From Hoplostethus atlanticus (Eukaryota; Chordata; Actinopteri; Trachichthyiformes; Trachichthyidae), in the NCBI GenBank assembly GCA_034670405.1, contig JAXDDX010000002.1:4559501-4623500 (forward strand): a DNA stretch of 64,000 bases. The letters run 5' to 3'. This document shows positions 1-13,386 of the stretch, one piece after another. Positions within the stretch are counted from its first letter, which is position 1; each line of letters opens with the position of its first letter. Below the pieces are notes generated by a model, which ran no database searches, was not told the origin of the DNA, and was given only the letters and a program-made list of their open reading frames with translations. The position numbers and the translations under genes are program-made.

Positions 1-1788
1 TGTGTGCGCTTATAAGTGTGACCACAATTTATAGGGCTGTCAGAGATGTTTTCTATCTTACAAGGGGAGAAAATATGTGTGAGAGATTTTGTGTGTATTT
101 GTGTGTGTGTGAGTGTGTATTTGTGTCTGTGAGTTTGCATGCTTTCCTATGAGTGTGTACATTTATGATGCAGTGCTATGGACACAACTGAGGTTGCAGC
201 ACTACATTCTATATGCACCGGTTGTAGTTGAACCCAACTGGTCGGTTAACAGGTTTAATATGGGGTGCACCTCTGTTTTGTTCAATATTTAGTTTAGTCT
301 GGACTTGCAGAGGTTCAGATAAAAACCGAGAAGTTATGAACATATATCATCTTCACAATAGCGTGAACCTGTAGCTGGTAGCAATGATGTGGCGTTGACT
401 CCTGACACCTTATCCATTAGAGAGCTGCTGATTGGGCAAAATAATGTGTGTGTGTGTGTGTGTGCACATATGCGTGGGTGCGTGTGTGTGTCAGTATGCG
501 TGTGTGTTTGTGAGTGGACAAAAGCACGTGTGTGTGTGTGTGTGTGCATACACAAAGGTAAAAAGTGGCACAATGAAGGGTAACCTTGAGGGTTGCAATT
601 CAATTCGCAGCTGCACAGCTATATAGTACAGCCTGTGTCACCGTAAATGGACTTTAAAGTAGATTTTTTGCTTCATTAGCAGTCTGGCCTCGGTGGATTC
701 ACAAGTTAGCCTTAATAAGAATGAAGGTCCTGTCTAGTTATAGGAACATAGATGTGTTTCAGTGGGATATAACCCCAAAATAACTGTTGGAGTCTCCAGG
801 GGCAGCAGTGCTACGCTAACTCAACACGTCTCTGGCCCTGGTTATTAATGATCCCAAACTGGCAATGAATCAAGTTTGTACTGACAGGAGTATTCAACAA
901 GTAATTAAATTCATTACAACAGCTTCCTGTCGACCTTTAAAATGACAAAGCAATTGGTTGAGTGCCACTTCACTGGAGAGTAATGTCTCTATTAAACAAG
1001 GAAGGGAAAGACGTGACGCTTAAGAAAAAGAGGCAAAACACACAGAAACAGTGCTGTCATAAGTAGTTTATTCTCCCTGTGCATATGCATTGGTACAATT
1101 CAGTGCCCTTGCTTATACTCTTTGGTGGATATTGTAGATTTAAACAAAGTCATTTTGTTATTTCAAATCTTCACTCGATCAGAGCTTGTGTCCGGTTTCT
1201 TAAGTCTTGATTTATCCGCTACACTGACACCTGAGACGTTTACAAGTTTAAGCCTGGGTTCTTCTCTGACAGATGAAGACTCAGCGGGATAAAGTGTGAT
1301 ACAGGAAAGCAATATTAGACAGAAAGTCTGGAATTGAATATCCGTCTTCTTTCATCTCCTCTCGGTGACTTTCTTTCTATTTCCACCTAAGATCTGTCCC
1401 TTTCAATCATGTACCCCTGTCTTTCCTTTGACTTTTTAAAATGACAATCTCTTATCTTCCACATTTCTATTCTTTCTTTCCTTCTTATCTTTTTCACCAC
1501 CACTATGCTATTTTAAACTGCTTACCTTCCTCTTTTCCTGTGATTTATCTCTTAAGTGATTTTTATTTCACATTTCCCTACTCTCTCAGAAAATCAGATA
1601 GCGAGATACTGTTAATCCTTATCATAACTTAAGCCCTCTGCAGTGACTGTGTGGAGAAAAGAGGAGAGAAGTGCATACAGTGATAATAACCCTTTCTTCA
1701 TAAAGTAATTCATTTTCTGCCCTGCCTCCCTTCCTTTCCTCCCTGCATCTTTCTCTATTCCTGTCAGTTTGCCTCAGTCTCTCAGTGT

Positions 1789-1791
<3 letters not shown>

Positions 1792-1847
<56 letters not shown>
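1792..1847. repeat. (TC)28 microsatellite
   Basis: A perfect dinucleotide run of 56 bp. On the minus strand it produces the Arg-Glu string of a spurious open frame. A second pure tract of the same unit lies 134 bp downstream. Confidence 0.97.
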
Positions 1848-1850
<3 letters not shown>

Positions 1851-1977
1851 GAAATGGTGTATGACCTACATTCCTAATTTGAACATGGTTGAATTAAAAA
1901 AGAAATCCCTCAAAAACAGCACCGTTGAGGTAAACATCAAATTGTATAAACCCATCCTATGTCTTTCTTTTAGATCA

Positions 1978-1981
<4 letters not shown>

Positions 1982-2027
<46 letters not shown>
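1982..2027. repeat. (TC)23 microsatellite
   Basis: A perfect 46-bp run, followed by a short imperfect tail in which CG steps interrupt the repeat, to about 2041. Confidence 0.95.
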
Positions 2028-2030
<3 letters not shown>

Positions 2031-2798
2031 CTCTCTCGCTCACTCCAGCACTTCCCATAATCATAAAGCGAAGATAACACTCCATCTTATGCAAAATACA
2101 TGGGAGAGGGGATGCTGGTGCTAAAGAAATAAATATATCTCTCTCATGCTAAAAATAAATTTGCATTACATAAAACGGCGCCCTGTTGCAGCGCATCTTC
2201 CAGATCGAGTGAGAGGAGGGAATCTGCTGGGGGATTAGGATTACGCAACAATCTAAAATGCACATTAATGATTTCAATCTCTGATTCCTAACTGTGCATT
2301 CTCACACCTATATGACCAAGGAGCAAAGTACATCCTGTCACCCATAGGTGGCACCCATCATGTCTGTATCTACTGTAGATAGGATGCATAGATAGGATCC
2401 AACTGGAAAAGCCTAGACAAGGTCCACCCTCAGATTAGACAGAGTTTCTCGTTTTTAATGATCAAATCAAATCAAATCACATTTATTTGTATAGCCCTTA
2501 ATCACCGTTACAGTCTCTAAGGGCTTCACAGTGCCCAACATGTGAAAATAATAAATGGTTAGTACACGACATCCCCCAGCCTTAGACCCTCACAGAGGAC
2601 AAAGAAAAACTCCCACAAACCCTCACTGGGAAAATTGGGAGAAACCTTGGGAGGGGCTACTCAGAGAGGGATCCCCCTACCAGGACGGTTGGGCGTGCAA
2701 TAGATGCCGAGTTTGGGCAAGCAGCGTATACACAATATATGAAAGTTTATTTTGGTGGGACATCCAGATCTGATGGGGCGGCATCACAGCAACGGCAA

Positions 2799-2950
2799 CT
2801 CAGTCAGCGTCATCATAGGACTAGGGGACCATGCAGGCGCCAACACTGCCCAGATAGGAGAACGCAACATCCGCTCAGTCAGCATCGTCCTAGGAGAGGG
2901 GGGGGGGGGACCAACCAGACGCCAACTCTGCCGGGCTGCAGCCTGGAACA
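2799..2950. repeat. Two-unit tandem repeat inside LINE 3' region
   Basis: Two units of about 75 bp share CTCAGTCAGC at their starts (2799 and 2874), a middle CTAGG plus G-run, and a closing GCCAAC-CTGCC. They differ at many positions, so the duplication is probably a feature of the element's 3' untranslated region rather than of this locus. Confidence 0.6.
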
Positions 2951-3067
2951 GATAGGAGACACACCCACACACACCCATACACACACTCTCACTCACACAG
3001 ACAAACATGATCAGCGTCAGTGGACAGGAGCAGGTAGACCAGGAGAATAGGACATGTAGGCAGGATG

Positions 3068-3475
3068 CTAGTATAAATGGGTTTTTAGCCTTGACTTAAA
3101 GACTTCGATAGAGCCTGCCTCTCTGATTGAGGCAGGCAGACTGTTCCATAGACAGGGAGCCCGGTAAGAAAAGGCTCTGTTACCTGCAGTTTTCTTTTTG
3201 ACTGCTGGGATAGACAGGTAGCCAGCGTCCTGAGATCTGAGGGCGCGTGGCGGTTTATAAGGTTTAATCAAATCGGATAAATAGGACGGTGCCATCCCAT
3301 GTAATGATTTATATGTAAGTAAAAGCACCTTAAAGTCACACCTGGCCTGAATTGGTAGCCAGTGTAATGAGGACAGGATGGGAGTTATATGGTCGAATTT
3401 CCTAGTTTTGGTCAGGATTCTGGCAGCAGCATTCTGGACCAGTTGTAGTTTTTTAGTGCGCCCAGTAGGTAAGCC
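3068..3475 (-). pseudogene. LINE reverse transcriptase C-terminal fragment
   Basis: About 135 residues remain open to a natural TAG stop. Characteristic motifs in order are LQLVQNAAARIL, HITPILSSLHWLP, FKVLLLTYKSLHG, PSYLSDLI, LWNSLPASIR and FKSRLKTHLY. These are the signature of the region after the palm domain in CR1/L2-group reverse transcriptases. The fragment lacks the catalytic FADD-type motif and has no start codon of its own, so it is a dead 5'-truncated copy. The reading frame is intact over the preserved part, which suggests the insertion is not very old. Confidence 0.88.
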
Positions 3476-6400
3476 CGAGAAAAGGACGATAGGATGGATG
3501 ATAAAGGATGATAAATGACCTATTATATACAGAGGTTCCTTCAACGGTAAACTACTACTATATACAGTATACTACATCAGTAGAGCCGATTGTATTCACA
3601 ACAATGTGTTCATACAGAACAGCAGTACAGCAGCTCTGTTCACATGGAGTGTAATGCAATCCCATATTGTAATCAATAGAAATCTGTGTTTGACTCAGCT
3701 CAGTTTGATACGATACAGTGTGTGAACAACTGTTACTGTTGTGAACAAATCGAATCAGATTTAACGTGGTTTGTCTGAGCAGCGAACCTGCTATAATGGT
3801 CATGGAACGGTGTTAATTTGCAGGCTGAACTGACTCTCTGCGTTGGAGTCCCTCTCTGTACTCGGCAGAACAAATCTGCTTCATTAACACGTTCTGATTG
3901 ATCATTAAGATTGGGACGGTGGGGATTGTCCCAATTACAGGGCTCAGGGAAGCCACCGGTTATCAGGTCAAATTTGCCACGCGCGGTGATATTGACACTC
4001 ATAATATGTACTTTACATGAAGATCTGTGTGTGCATGTATCGCTGTGTGTGGGGTGTGTGTGTGTGTATAGTAAAGAGAAGCAATGGAGATTATATTACC
4101 TGCCAACAGAAGTACAGTAAATTATTCACTCTCAATCTTCTCCTCGGAGGTCACTCTTCTCCTAACTCCTCACTCCAAATGTGTTAGGAACAAATGTTGC
4201 TTGAGTGCTTGAAACAAAGTGTTGTCACGCGTAAACCTCAGGCACGGTTCCATCCCTCACCTTCCTTCTTCTTCTTCTTTGGTTTGTGTTCAGCCTCCGA
4301 ACATCTCAAAGCCTGCTTGTTTATGCCTCAATTAACCAGCAAATACTGCGTTTATGAGATTTAAATTAAAACATTATCTCACTAATGGAGAACATAAGCT
4401 GCCAATTAACACCTCATTCCTTTCTTCAGGCGCACAAAGCCTTTATATTTCCTATTTGGCATTGTTCCAACATGGTATCATGGGGAGGGAAACAGGCTGC
4501 TTTCAAATTTGTCTTTTATGCTTTCTGAAGTGACACACTGTCTAGGCTTTAAACAAAGATCATGATCATGATGAATGCTGTCTTCTTTCTAAATATATCT
4601 GTCCTGAAATAACTAAACAGTACGAATCTATTTACCAGTCAGTGATCATCCAGGATGGAAACAAGCTCAAAGAAGCTCCGATTTTAGATTGGAAAGTGTA
4701 TAAATATTTTGTAACTTGGTCCACCAGTTGTAGCTGATTTATGTCAACACGCCCCTCCCCACGTACTTTCACATATGCAACTATGCATGAACTCAAATTC
4801 ACACTGACTCATGCATGTGCACAAACACACACGCATACATACACACGTGAAAATACACACTCCTTTTCCACCCACCCGACACTTCCCACCTTGTAACAGC
4901 AGCAGCATCCATGACATGATCAGTGGAGCGCTGAACCCTGAACAGTGACCTTTGACCTGTAAAGTGGGGGGTTTTGTGCTAGAGATGGAGGGCTGTTTGA
5001 TTATGTATAAGGTGTATAAGTCATGTATCGTCCTCCTAAGCTACGTGTCATGGACTCTACCTGCATATACGTAATAGGAAATATAAAGTGTGACACTGTT
5101 GGGGAGATTTATATTGTGCATTTGTATGAAAGCATTTTTTAGTGTGTGCGCTACTTCTCTCTACCCATGCATTACAGTTGGTTTGCCTATAGTGCTGCAG
5201 ATCCTAACCTTTCACCTCACCGCCAGTACTCTCCAGGATGTACACATGGCTAAGTCTAATTCTCTATAAGGAGGACGCCAGGGAGAAAGGCTCTGGCTGA
5301 ATGCACTCCGACTTTCTTATTAAATCACTCTAATCAATTACGCTAAGTGCTACTCTCTTAGTGTGTGCTTTGAATGGGGAATGAGGCTATTACGTATATG
5401 CTGGAGTGTGTGTGTGTGCGTGTGTGTGTGTGTGTGTGTGTCTGTCTGTCTGTCTGTCTGTGTGTCTGTGTGTGTGAGTGGTTGGTTGTGGTGGCCTTGT
5501 GCATTATGGATTATTCGTATGTCAACGTATGAGCATGGATCCTTGAGAAATAGTTTACAGCTATCACTAGGTCAGAAATAAATCAATAAATCAATAAAGC
5601 CAATAATCAATACATTTCCACTGAATCACCTACTGTCACATGTACTTCTCCAGGCTGTTAAGATAATGAAAAGGCAAGTTGCGCGTGAGGGAGGATGGGA
5701 AATTGTGTAAATTGCATCCTGAGCATAGGTGACTGTAATCCGAAGGTTACTAATCAAATCAGAGTTGAAGCCATTTTGTGATTGAAGTGTGTGTAATCAA
5801 TCAAGCTATTGTTTATGTTGAATTGAAGCCAGCCAGTCAGTGCTACTTTGCCTGTGTGATGAATTGCAGCCAGATTGGTGGCAACTTTTACTTTTCAAAA
5901 TCAGCACCATGGACAGCAACAGCACAGCCTATGGGCCTTTTGCAAGTCCCAGTTTGAGATCAAGACTTTATTCACACTCAATGGTAACCTTAATGGTGCA
6001 GCACTTCTGAAATAGAAAAATTGGTTTTAGTGGCAATCATTAGAAAACCATTCCTCAGTTTTTATCCCCTCTGCAATATGTGAACAGTCAGCCTTCATAG
6101 GAAACAGTTTATTTGTAATATGTACTGTAGGATCTGGCCTGAGATCTGCAAGACGGCATAAGGGGGGCGTATGCATCAGATAACATATAGAAATAACATA
6201 TAGTATGCATTCTTTGGCACCTGTGTCGTATGGCGTCTCAGAGTTTTAAACCTCAGACAAACTGAAGGTTATGGGTGAGCAGGTATTCACATACATATGA
6301 GCATAGATGTCTTTGGATGTATACCCGCTAACACTTAAGTGCACCATAGGGTGATAATAATTGACGTGGCCCTGGAAGGACTGGTCTGAAACGTTTAGCT

Positions 6401-7716
6401 TCAGAGAGTCTTGATACCACTTCTCCACACTCTCGTCTAGCAATTAAAAAGGCTATAAATGCTGCCGGTTGACTGCAGCATGTGGGCCTGCACTGCTTCT
6501 TGACCCAGTTCAACACACTGCTGGTAGGTGGAGTGTTCATCCTTTTTGGTTGTCCCCTAACTACTGAAACTGAGGTGCCATTTTTCATGCAAAGACGACA
6601 GACTGAGAAGAATGAATGTTATTGTTTTCTCTCTCTTAGCGCACCGGTGAATAATTTGAAATTATTCCTCAGCATTATAGGACATCAAACATTTGATGCA
6701 GTGCACAGTGGGATCAGTTGCATCAGTGCTTAGCTTGGCTTTTTATCACTTTAAAACCAATATGTTTTTATTACTTTCTTTCATTTTAGGGGTTCCTGGT
6801 TGTTATTTTCTGCCGTATAGGTTTATAAAATACACATTAATCATCATTAAGGTTGGGGCTGAATTTCAGCACTGCACTCTGATGAAAGCATAGCCAAACA
6901 GAAGTTGGAAAAATTAAAACATAATAAGAAAGAGTTTTTATATCTCATAACGGATACACAGAGTGAAACTTTTGTTTGGTTTCTAATGACCCATTCACCA
7001 TTGAAGATATATATAGACTGAGTATATTTGGCACCTTGACTATTGTGTTGGAGGGCTGGTGCTGCAGTGTGACAGCCAAACGAAGAGGAGTGAATAAAAG
7101 TATTTTTCTAATATGAGGAGTGTTGAAAGAGAATAAGAGTCTTCATGACAGGCAGAGTCTCTTAACAAAACGCTTTGATCTGAGAAACCATTGGAACAGA
7201 GCTCTCTCTCTCTCTCTCTGCCCTTCCTCCCCTCTACAATGTCTCATTTCATCTCTCTTCTCCATCTGTATCTTTCTCTCTGTCCTCTCTAACTGCTACT
7301 ATGTCTCCCACCATCTCTGTCACCATCTCACTCCCGCTGTTCAACTCTTTCCATGTCACGTTCTCGTTATTGATGAGGGAAATAAAAATACTTTGCTGCA
7401 TGTTCGTCCATCCCTCTCCTTTCACCTGGCTGGATCACATTCTGTCTGTTACGTCTGCTCTTATTCACTGATTGGTCAGTCTTCTCTTGAATTGAGTATC
7501 ATCAACTGCACGACTAGTTCCCATGGTACTGTACATGACTCTGGCCTATCATGTTCAAGATGGGAACTGATTGGCCAGTCTCAAATGGTGTATCTAGTTC
7601 TGATTCTGGCATTGGGAACTAATGACACTCAAATGTTGTATTGTTGTCCAGCCCGGCCCAGCACTGTACTGCACTGGATAGTGATTGGAAATGGGACAGC
7701 TTACTGGTGGTTTGTA

Positions 7717-7747
<31 letters not shown>

Positions 7748-8359
7748 AACACACACTGGCTCAGACTTTATTTGAGTCAATAGCCTAATGATCTTTTCTC
7801 AGCCCCTGTATATTGCTTTATCCGAAACCTTTGTGTTGTTAATCAATACACGGCCTCCTTTTTCCCACGACCTTGTACACAACGCCTAAAATTGCTCTCT
7901 TTCAGTGGAAGCCTTTCAACCATTCAAAAGCATTCAAAGGAACGGCTCTGTTTGTTTTTCCCTCCGCTGTCCCTTTTTAGGATGTCTGCGCAGGAGGAAT
8001 ATGAATCTGGCTGTTGATGTTTTCTTTCTAGAACAGTTTTCGCTATAGTTTTTCACTCTATAATTCATCTCTTTCCCTCTGTACTTAGCTCAGCGTCTGT
8101 CTCTGCCGTTCACTCTCTCTCCGTCTCCCCCCCTTCATCGTTTTCTGCAGTTTGCTTGGTGTATTGTTTCAGTGATAATGGTCTCTCTCTCAGGTCATTA
8201 GCGGTGAGTGGTGGCATCTTAAATCACTTTGGAGCAGCTTCAGTACCTCCTTCCATATGTTCCCCTCTGCCTGACACACCCAAATCACCCTGCGCACACA
8301 CACACACGCACATATACACACAAACACACGTGCATCATACACACACAAACATGCACAGA

Positions 8360-8449
8360 CAGGTAAACTAGCCAGAGAGACAATATTGTTTTGCTGTGTG
8401 AATCAGTGATTAGCCCGTTTCCTCACTGGCTCAGGGTTATAATGACACT
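8360..8449. repeat. Diverged duplicated sequence, copy A
   Basis: This about 90-bp block resembles 13387-13477 in the same orientation. Shared landmarks in order are CAGGT-AA-C-GCC, GAGAGACAATATTG, TTTGCT-TG, GAATCAGTGAT, TTCCTC and CAGGGTT-TAAT. The copies differ by substitutions and a few short gaps. I do not recognise a transposon family. It could be an old dispersed repeat or a locally duplicated regulatory element. Copy A contains ACAATATTGT, a palindromic arrangement of two SOX-like half sites, which is only suggestive. Confidence 0.65.
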
Positions 8450-9092
8450 TAAATAGAAGTGAATTCCCTCTCCAGCAAAAGTGGATAAAGTGTCTGTGCC
8501 CAATGGAGGCATTACGTTATATTATAGAGCTAAAATGGTACACACACACACACACGTCTCATGAGGAGCACGAGGGGTCTTTGATGCTGGGCTCTAACAT
8601 TAAGCCCTCCTCCATTTTAAAAGCTGGTGTTAAATATTAACACCCGTGCCACTGTGGAATTAAGACCATGCGCATTGGAAATTGTTTCTTCTTCCCTTCC
8701 TCATCCTCACTCTCCTTCCCTCCGTCACACTCTTTCTTTCTGTCTTTCCATCTCGTTCTCGCCCATTCTCTCTCACCATCTATCACTCTTGGTTTCCCTC
8801 AGTTTGTAGTGGGATGCACAGCTCTAGAGCTCATGGCAAAGCTATAGGACAGCACCCATGGGAGTGTCTTTCCTTTCGACTAACTGTGTACAGTATGTGT
8901 GTATGTGTGTGTGTATGTGTGTGTGTAGGTGTGTGTGTGTAGGTGTGTGTGTGCCGTATGGCGCCTGTGTTTCAGTATGCGCTTGTGTCCAACGCATGCT
9001 TTGCCATCTGTTTAAAATACAGGATGGAGGTGGGAGAGTGAGAAACACTGAGAAAAAGTGTGTGTAGGCAGAGAAAGAATAGACCAACTTTT

Positions 9093-9095
<3 letters not shown>

Positions 9096-9165
<70 letters not shown>
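9096..9165. repeat. (TG)35 microsatellite
   Basis: A perfect 70-bp run. A second run of 62 bp in the same orientation starts about 100 bp further on, giving two strong alternating purine-pyrimidine tracts. Confidence 0.97.
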
Positions 9166-9167
<2 letters not shown>

Positions 9168-9267
9168 TTCATGTGTGCTTTCATATGTGAATTTGTGTTG
9201 CGGTGTGTGAATGTGTGTGTGTCTATGAGTCCTGTTGTCCAAGTTGTATGAGAATGACATGAGAGGG

Positions 9268-9268
<1 letters not shown>

Positions 9269-9330
<62 letters not shown>
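9269..9330. repeat. (TG)31 microsatellite
   Basis: A perfect 62-bp run, in the same orientation as the tract at 9096-9165. Confidence 0.97.
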
Positions 9331-9331
<1 letters not shown>

Positions 9332-9488
9332 CTGTAAATTGGATATTGGGACACGGAAAATGAAAGTGAACAGCATGGCCACACAGGGATATTTTTGTCC
9401 CTCCATCCATCTCTCACTCCTTCTCACGCTCTCCCTCAGTTCCTCATTCCTCCTTCCCCCTCCTTCCCCCTCCTCCCCAACTTCTGCT

Positions 9489-9491
<3 letters not shown>

Positions 9492-9533
<42 letters not shown>
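9492..9533. repeat. (TC)21 microsatellite
   Basis: A perfect 42-bp run inside a wider pyrimidine-rich stretch at about 9400-9560. Confidence 0.95.
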
Positions 9534-9539
<6 letters not shown>

Positions 9540-11521
9540 TCCCCACTCTGGCCACATCAATCCAGTCACCTCTCCCAACCTCTCATCTCTTATAGACCAG
9601 TGGTCATGGTCCCATCTCACATCGCAGTTACAGTCCCCGGCCTTAAGGGATGACTGTCATTTTATATCTAAGAGGATATTATAGCAGCGCTCCACTTTGC
9701 CTTCTGGCAGATAAAGTGGAATTTTTACAACACTCAGTCTAAAATTATCTATGCAATCCTCTCAAAAACCATTTCCACGCTCAGCCCTGTCAGTGTCCTG
9801 CAAAACTCTGAGCTCAAAATTCCGATATTCAATCTTTCTCTGAGTTATTGCATCAAAATTGGCTAATGCAGAAATGTTTTTCTTTTTTTTTACTGCACTG
9901 ATTTAGCGTGGATGTTGTATATCTAGATCTGTAAAAGCTCAATTTCTGCCACAGCTACAGTAAAGGAGCTGTGTTAGTCTGGCTGGCTGGAGAGGTAGCG
10001 GTTTGAGGCTTTGTTGGACTATGAAATGTAGTCAGAAGGTCATTCGCTACGCGTTGTGGGAGAGAGTGTGTTTTTTAAAGAAAGAGACAGCTTTTCATCT
10101 TCTTCTTTTTTTCAGTGTGAACAGCTGACCTCCCATCAAGTTTCAAAGTGTGCATTGTGATTTGTGCAAGCCCTGCTGTGCAACCTTACGCTCTTTCCAA
10201 CCCACTCATGTTTACACCTGTGCCCGCAGTTGCGCACATATACAGTTTGGCTGTGCTGTGCCTCCCCTCCACAGTGCGCCAAACAGTGGCAGAACATCAA
10301 GAGGCTTATACACTCTGCGAGGACAACTAGAGACTTAGACAGCGCTGTTCTCTCGCTTTTCAGCCTGATCCCAAAAGACAGTAGGAAGCTAGGATGCATT
10401 TTCTACGGAGCGAGAGAGGAAGAGAGAGGAAGAGAGAGGAAGGTGGAAAAATGGGAAAGGAGAGAAGTGGAAAGGCAAGATTAGAGAGAAAGGGAAGAAA
10501 ATAGAAAGATATCGAAGGAGGAGAGAGTAGAATGATCGAGCAGACGGAAAGAGGGACAAAAGATACCATGTAGGGTGTCAGCGTAATTTGTGTTTGTGTT
10601 CACAGTACTCAGTGGGATTGTTGGCTGGTGCTGTGCCGCCTGAGCACCAGCTCCAGTCCTGCCAACAACCTTATGTAATGGAGCTTTATCCCCTGTCACT
10701 CTGCAAGGGTGACGGGTACGATGGCACTTTGCTTTTCCTCAGTCTGTCTGACTGGCATAAAGCTCTGCTGTGCTGGTGATCATTAAAGGGGAACACATTG
10801 TGGCTCCTGAATGGTGCTCACTGTACTACTAATTTCTGTAAAAGTAGAAAAAAGCATCTTGGTGCTGAAGAGCCCATGCTGCTGCTGCTGACCTGACATC
10901 AAGTGGAGCTGGAATGGATTTGGCTTTGCCTACTTAAGAGGGAAATTGTCAGCTTTTAAGATGAGAATTGGTTGTGATTGGATTGGGTTTTGCTTCATTG
11001 ATATGCTAATCCATGTGAAATACTGGCCACTGTGGTTCATAACAGCTTGGGTCATGAATGCACGAAGACACCCAGTTGGTTTGTGACCTGTCAATTCCGA
11101 TCCTGCACCTGTTGTTTTGTCCTCACTTGTAAGCTAGCTGGTAAGCTAGCTGGCTAGTAACCAGTACCACATCCAATGTGAATTTTGACCATCCCTTTTC
11201 ACATCAAAGTCACAACATACAAACATAGCATGGTTGAGTGGAGCTTGGTTGAAACCCATATTTGGTTCAGCAGTGTGAAGCACTTAAGAAGAATGCCATT
11301 TCCTCCCATCCCTTATGGCATCTTACAAATGCTTTTTTAGAGCTACTCGCTGCCCCATGAGAGCATATACATACTGTATATTTTTAGAACGGCTGCCTGT
11401 GGAGAGAAGTGAACCCTTGACCGTGCCTGTGCTCATGACATACTCAACCATATGAGCTCTGCAAAACCTCTCAAAAATTTCTATTCCTGATCTGTTTCTG
11501 TTTTACATACGCGCGTGCATC

Positions 11522-11532
11522 TGTGTGTGTGT

Positions 11533-11571
<39 letters not shown>

Positions 11572-11580
11572 TGTGTGTGT
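11522..11580. repeat. Imperfect (TG)n microsatellite
   Basis: A TG run broken by single AT and GA steps near 11537 and 11569. Confidence 0.9.
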
Positions 11581-11918
11581 GAGAGTGTGGTAAGAGGGTC
11601 AGGTGCTGAACAGTAGCTGATGCCAAGGGAGGCAGACAAAGAAAGCCTAGACCACAGAGAGGCTGTAAATGAGAGTAGCTATTTGGGGAAACCTTCAGAC
11701 ACTCCACAGTGCTGCACCACGGGTGAGAGAGAGGAACACACATGACTCATTTCATCGGCAGACACCAACTCATACTACATGCACAGTGCCGTGGCTGCAC
11801 AAGGATGCACAGGGCAAAGTCACTGGAGTGTGTACATGCAAACATTTATGTGTATATGTGATTTGCAGACACAAATACAAAATGCATGCATTTGCTCACA
11901 TGCTCAAACATGCATGTG

Positions 11919-11927
11919 CTCTCTCTC

Positions 11928-11968
<41 letters not shown>
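11919..11968. repeat. (CT)n microsatellite
   Basis: A CT run of 50 bp with one CC interruption near 11938. Confidence 0.93.
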
Positions 11969-11971
<3 letters not shown>

Positions 11972-13386
11972 TATTGCTCTCTCACTCCCATATTTGCATG
12001 TTTGTATGAAGGCATGTCCCCCATGGAATTGAATAGATTGATAGAACGGGGCAGGCGTGTGAGGAGGGAATAGGGGGAAGAAAAGCAATTAAAGCAGGCA
12101 GTCAAATTGTAGCGGTGCAGCGGAGCATCGGATGGAGTCAGTCCCTGGCTTAATTATGCCTAGCCATCACCACGAGATGTGTCAGCACCGCACCCCAGAT
12201 GAGCCAGGAGCATGTGGTCAGGCTTCGTGTTAATGTGTGATCTCTCTGCTTCTGCATGCTATCACCCATCTGATAACACAGAGCACCTGATTTAATGCAT
12301 ATGGATGGAGGGAAACCGGCATGGTTGCAAAGGTTTTGTGAGATTGGTGAATAAAATCAAACACTTGTGAGGTGCTGGATGACAAACTGAAATGACAACT
12401 GATAAGAGTAGGATATTTTTTGCCATTTGCTGTTGTTTGTTTTAGGACAAAGGCGCCTGTAATGTATTTTGTTAGTGATATTTTTGGTCACATCATTTTG
12501 TAGCTTCTCTCAGCTATATTCATTCACATGCTCTCTTTTAATCTATCATTTCTCTCGTTAAGTCAGCTCCTGTGTAGTTATCTTGTTATTTTCGTACCCT
12601 TTCAACTCCCACCGCCCCCGACTACCTCCCCACCCTTACCCTGCCTTCACATGTCCCCCTGTCTCGGTCTCTGTCTTACACGAACATGTCTCTGGGCTGA
12701 CAGGCTGACAGCAGGGTGGAGAGGAAGGAGAGAGGCAAAGGAGAGGGAGAGGTGAGTCGAGAGCCGGGAGGTGATGAGGTGTTTCAACCCGAGGAAAGAG
12801 TGGAAAAATTCTGATGTCAGAAAGACAGAAAAATAGCAAGACGTTGAGGGCTGAAGCCAGTAATGAGTTGTGAGGAAAGGGATAGGAGTGTGAAAAGGTC
12901 CAATGTAAAGCATGAAAAACAGGAATAGAACAAGAAAACACTGGGAGAGACACAATTTGGGAAGAAAGCCTGAGAAGGGCAGAGGACAGCAAATGAGAGA
13001 GGGAGACATGTCAAAAAAAGAGGGTGAAAATCTAATAATGAGCGAGGGTGTGAAAGAGACAGGCTGAGAGAAAGCAGGAAGAGAGAGGTTTCACCCACCC
13101 TGATCCTTAGCCAGCTCTCTTTGCCTTATCAGTCTAGTCCAGACATGGGAGACAAACATGTACCCACAATGCACTGTGGTTCTTACCCATCCGCCTGGAA
13201 AGAACCCCTAACCCCGCCCTATCAGCGCAGGGCGAGGTCGGCTGCCAGCGCCAGTGGCTCTTCCTCTCCGGGTTCAGGGAAAGATTTACACGCTCGTCAG
13301 ACAGGCAAACACGCAAACACACACAGGCCAGGTCACATCACAATCTGCATCACTGTCTTAGCTGGCAATACAGACACAGACACAAA

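Larger units (their letters stand above)
1..2459. other. Non-coding DNA with microsatellites, no gene seen
   Basis: I see no splice-bounded coding segment here on either strand. The stretch is A/T-rich unique-looking sequence with GT-rich patches near 90-130 and 430-550. Two long (TC)n tracts are listed separately. Open frames here are either repeat translations (Cys-Val or His-Thr strings) or short and featureless. Confidence 0.6.
2460..3545 (-). mobile_element. 5'-truncated CR1/L2-type LINE
   Basis: Read on the minus strand, this begins with the C-terminal end of a reverse transcriptase ORF (3475 down to 3068). It continues through about 600 bp of 3' untranslated sequence and finishes with GGCTATACAAATAAATGTG followed by short GATTT repeats at 2463-2478. 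A LINE 3' tail made of short tandem repeats is typical of L2-group elements in fish. The 5' part (endonuclease and most of the reverse transcriptase) is missing, as expected from incomplete target-primed reverse transcription. The 3' untranslated part contains a two-unit tandem repeat (2799-2950) and a CA-rich patch (2960-3005). The exact clade (L2, CR1 or Rex1/Babar) is not certain from this fragment. Confidence 0.85.

Noticed and set aside
7120..7788. 222-codon open frame on the + strand
   Set aside because: It begins in ordinary sequence, passes a CT-rich part and ends in a CA repeat. No family motif is visible.
9012..9410. Open frames with long Thr-His or Cys-Val strings (also near 27080, 41361, 60247 and elsewhere)
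   Set aside because: They are translations of CA/TG repeats with no conserved sequence around them.
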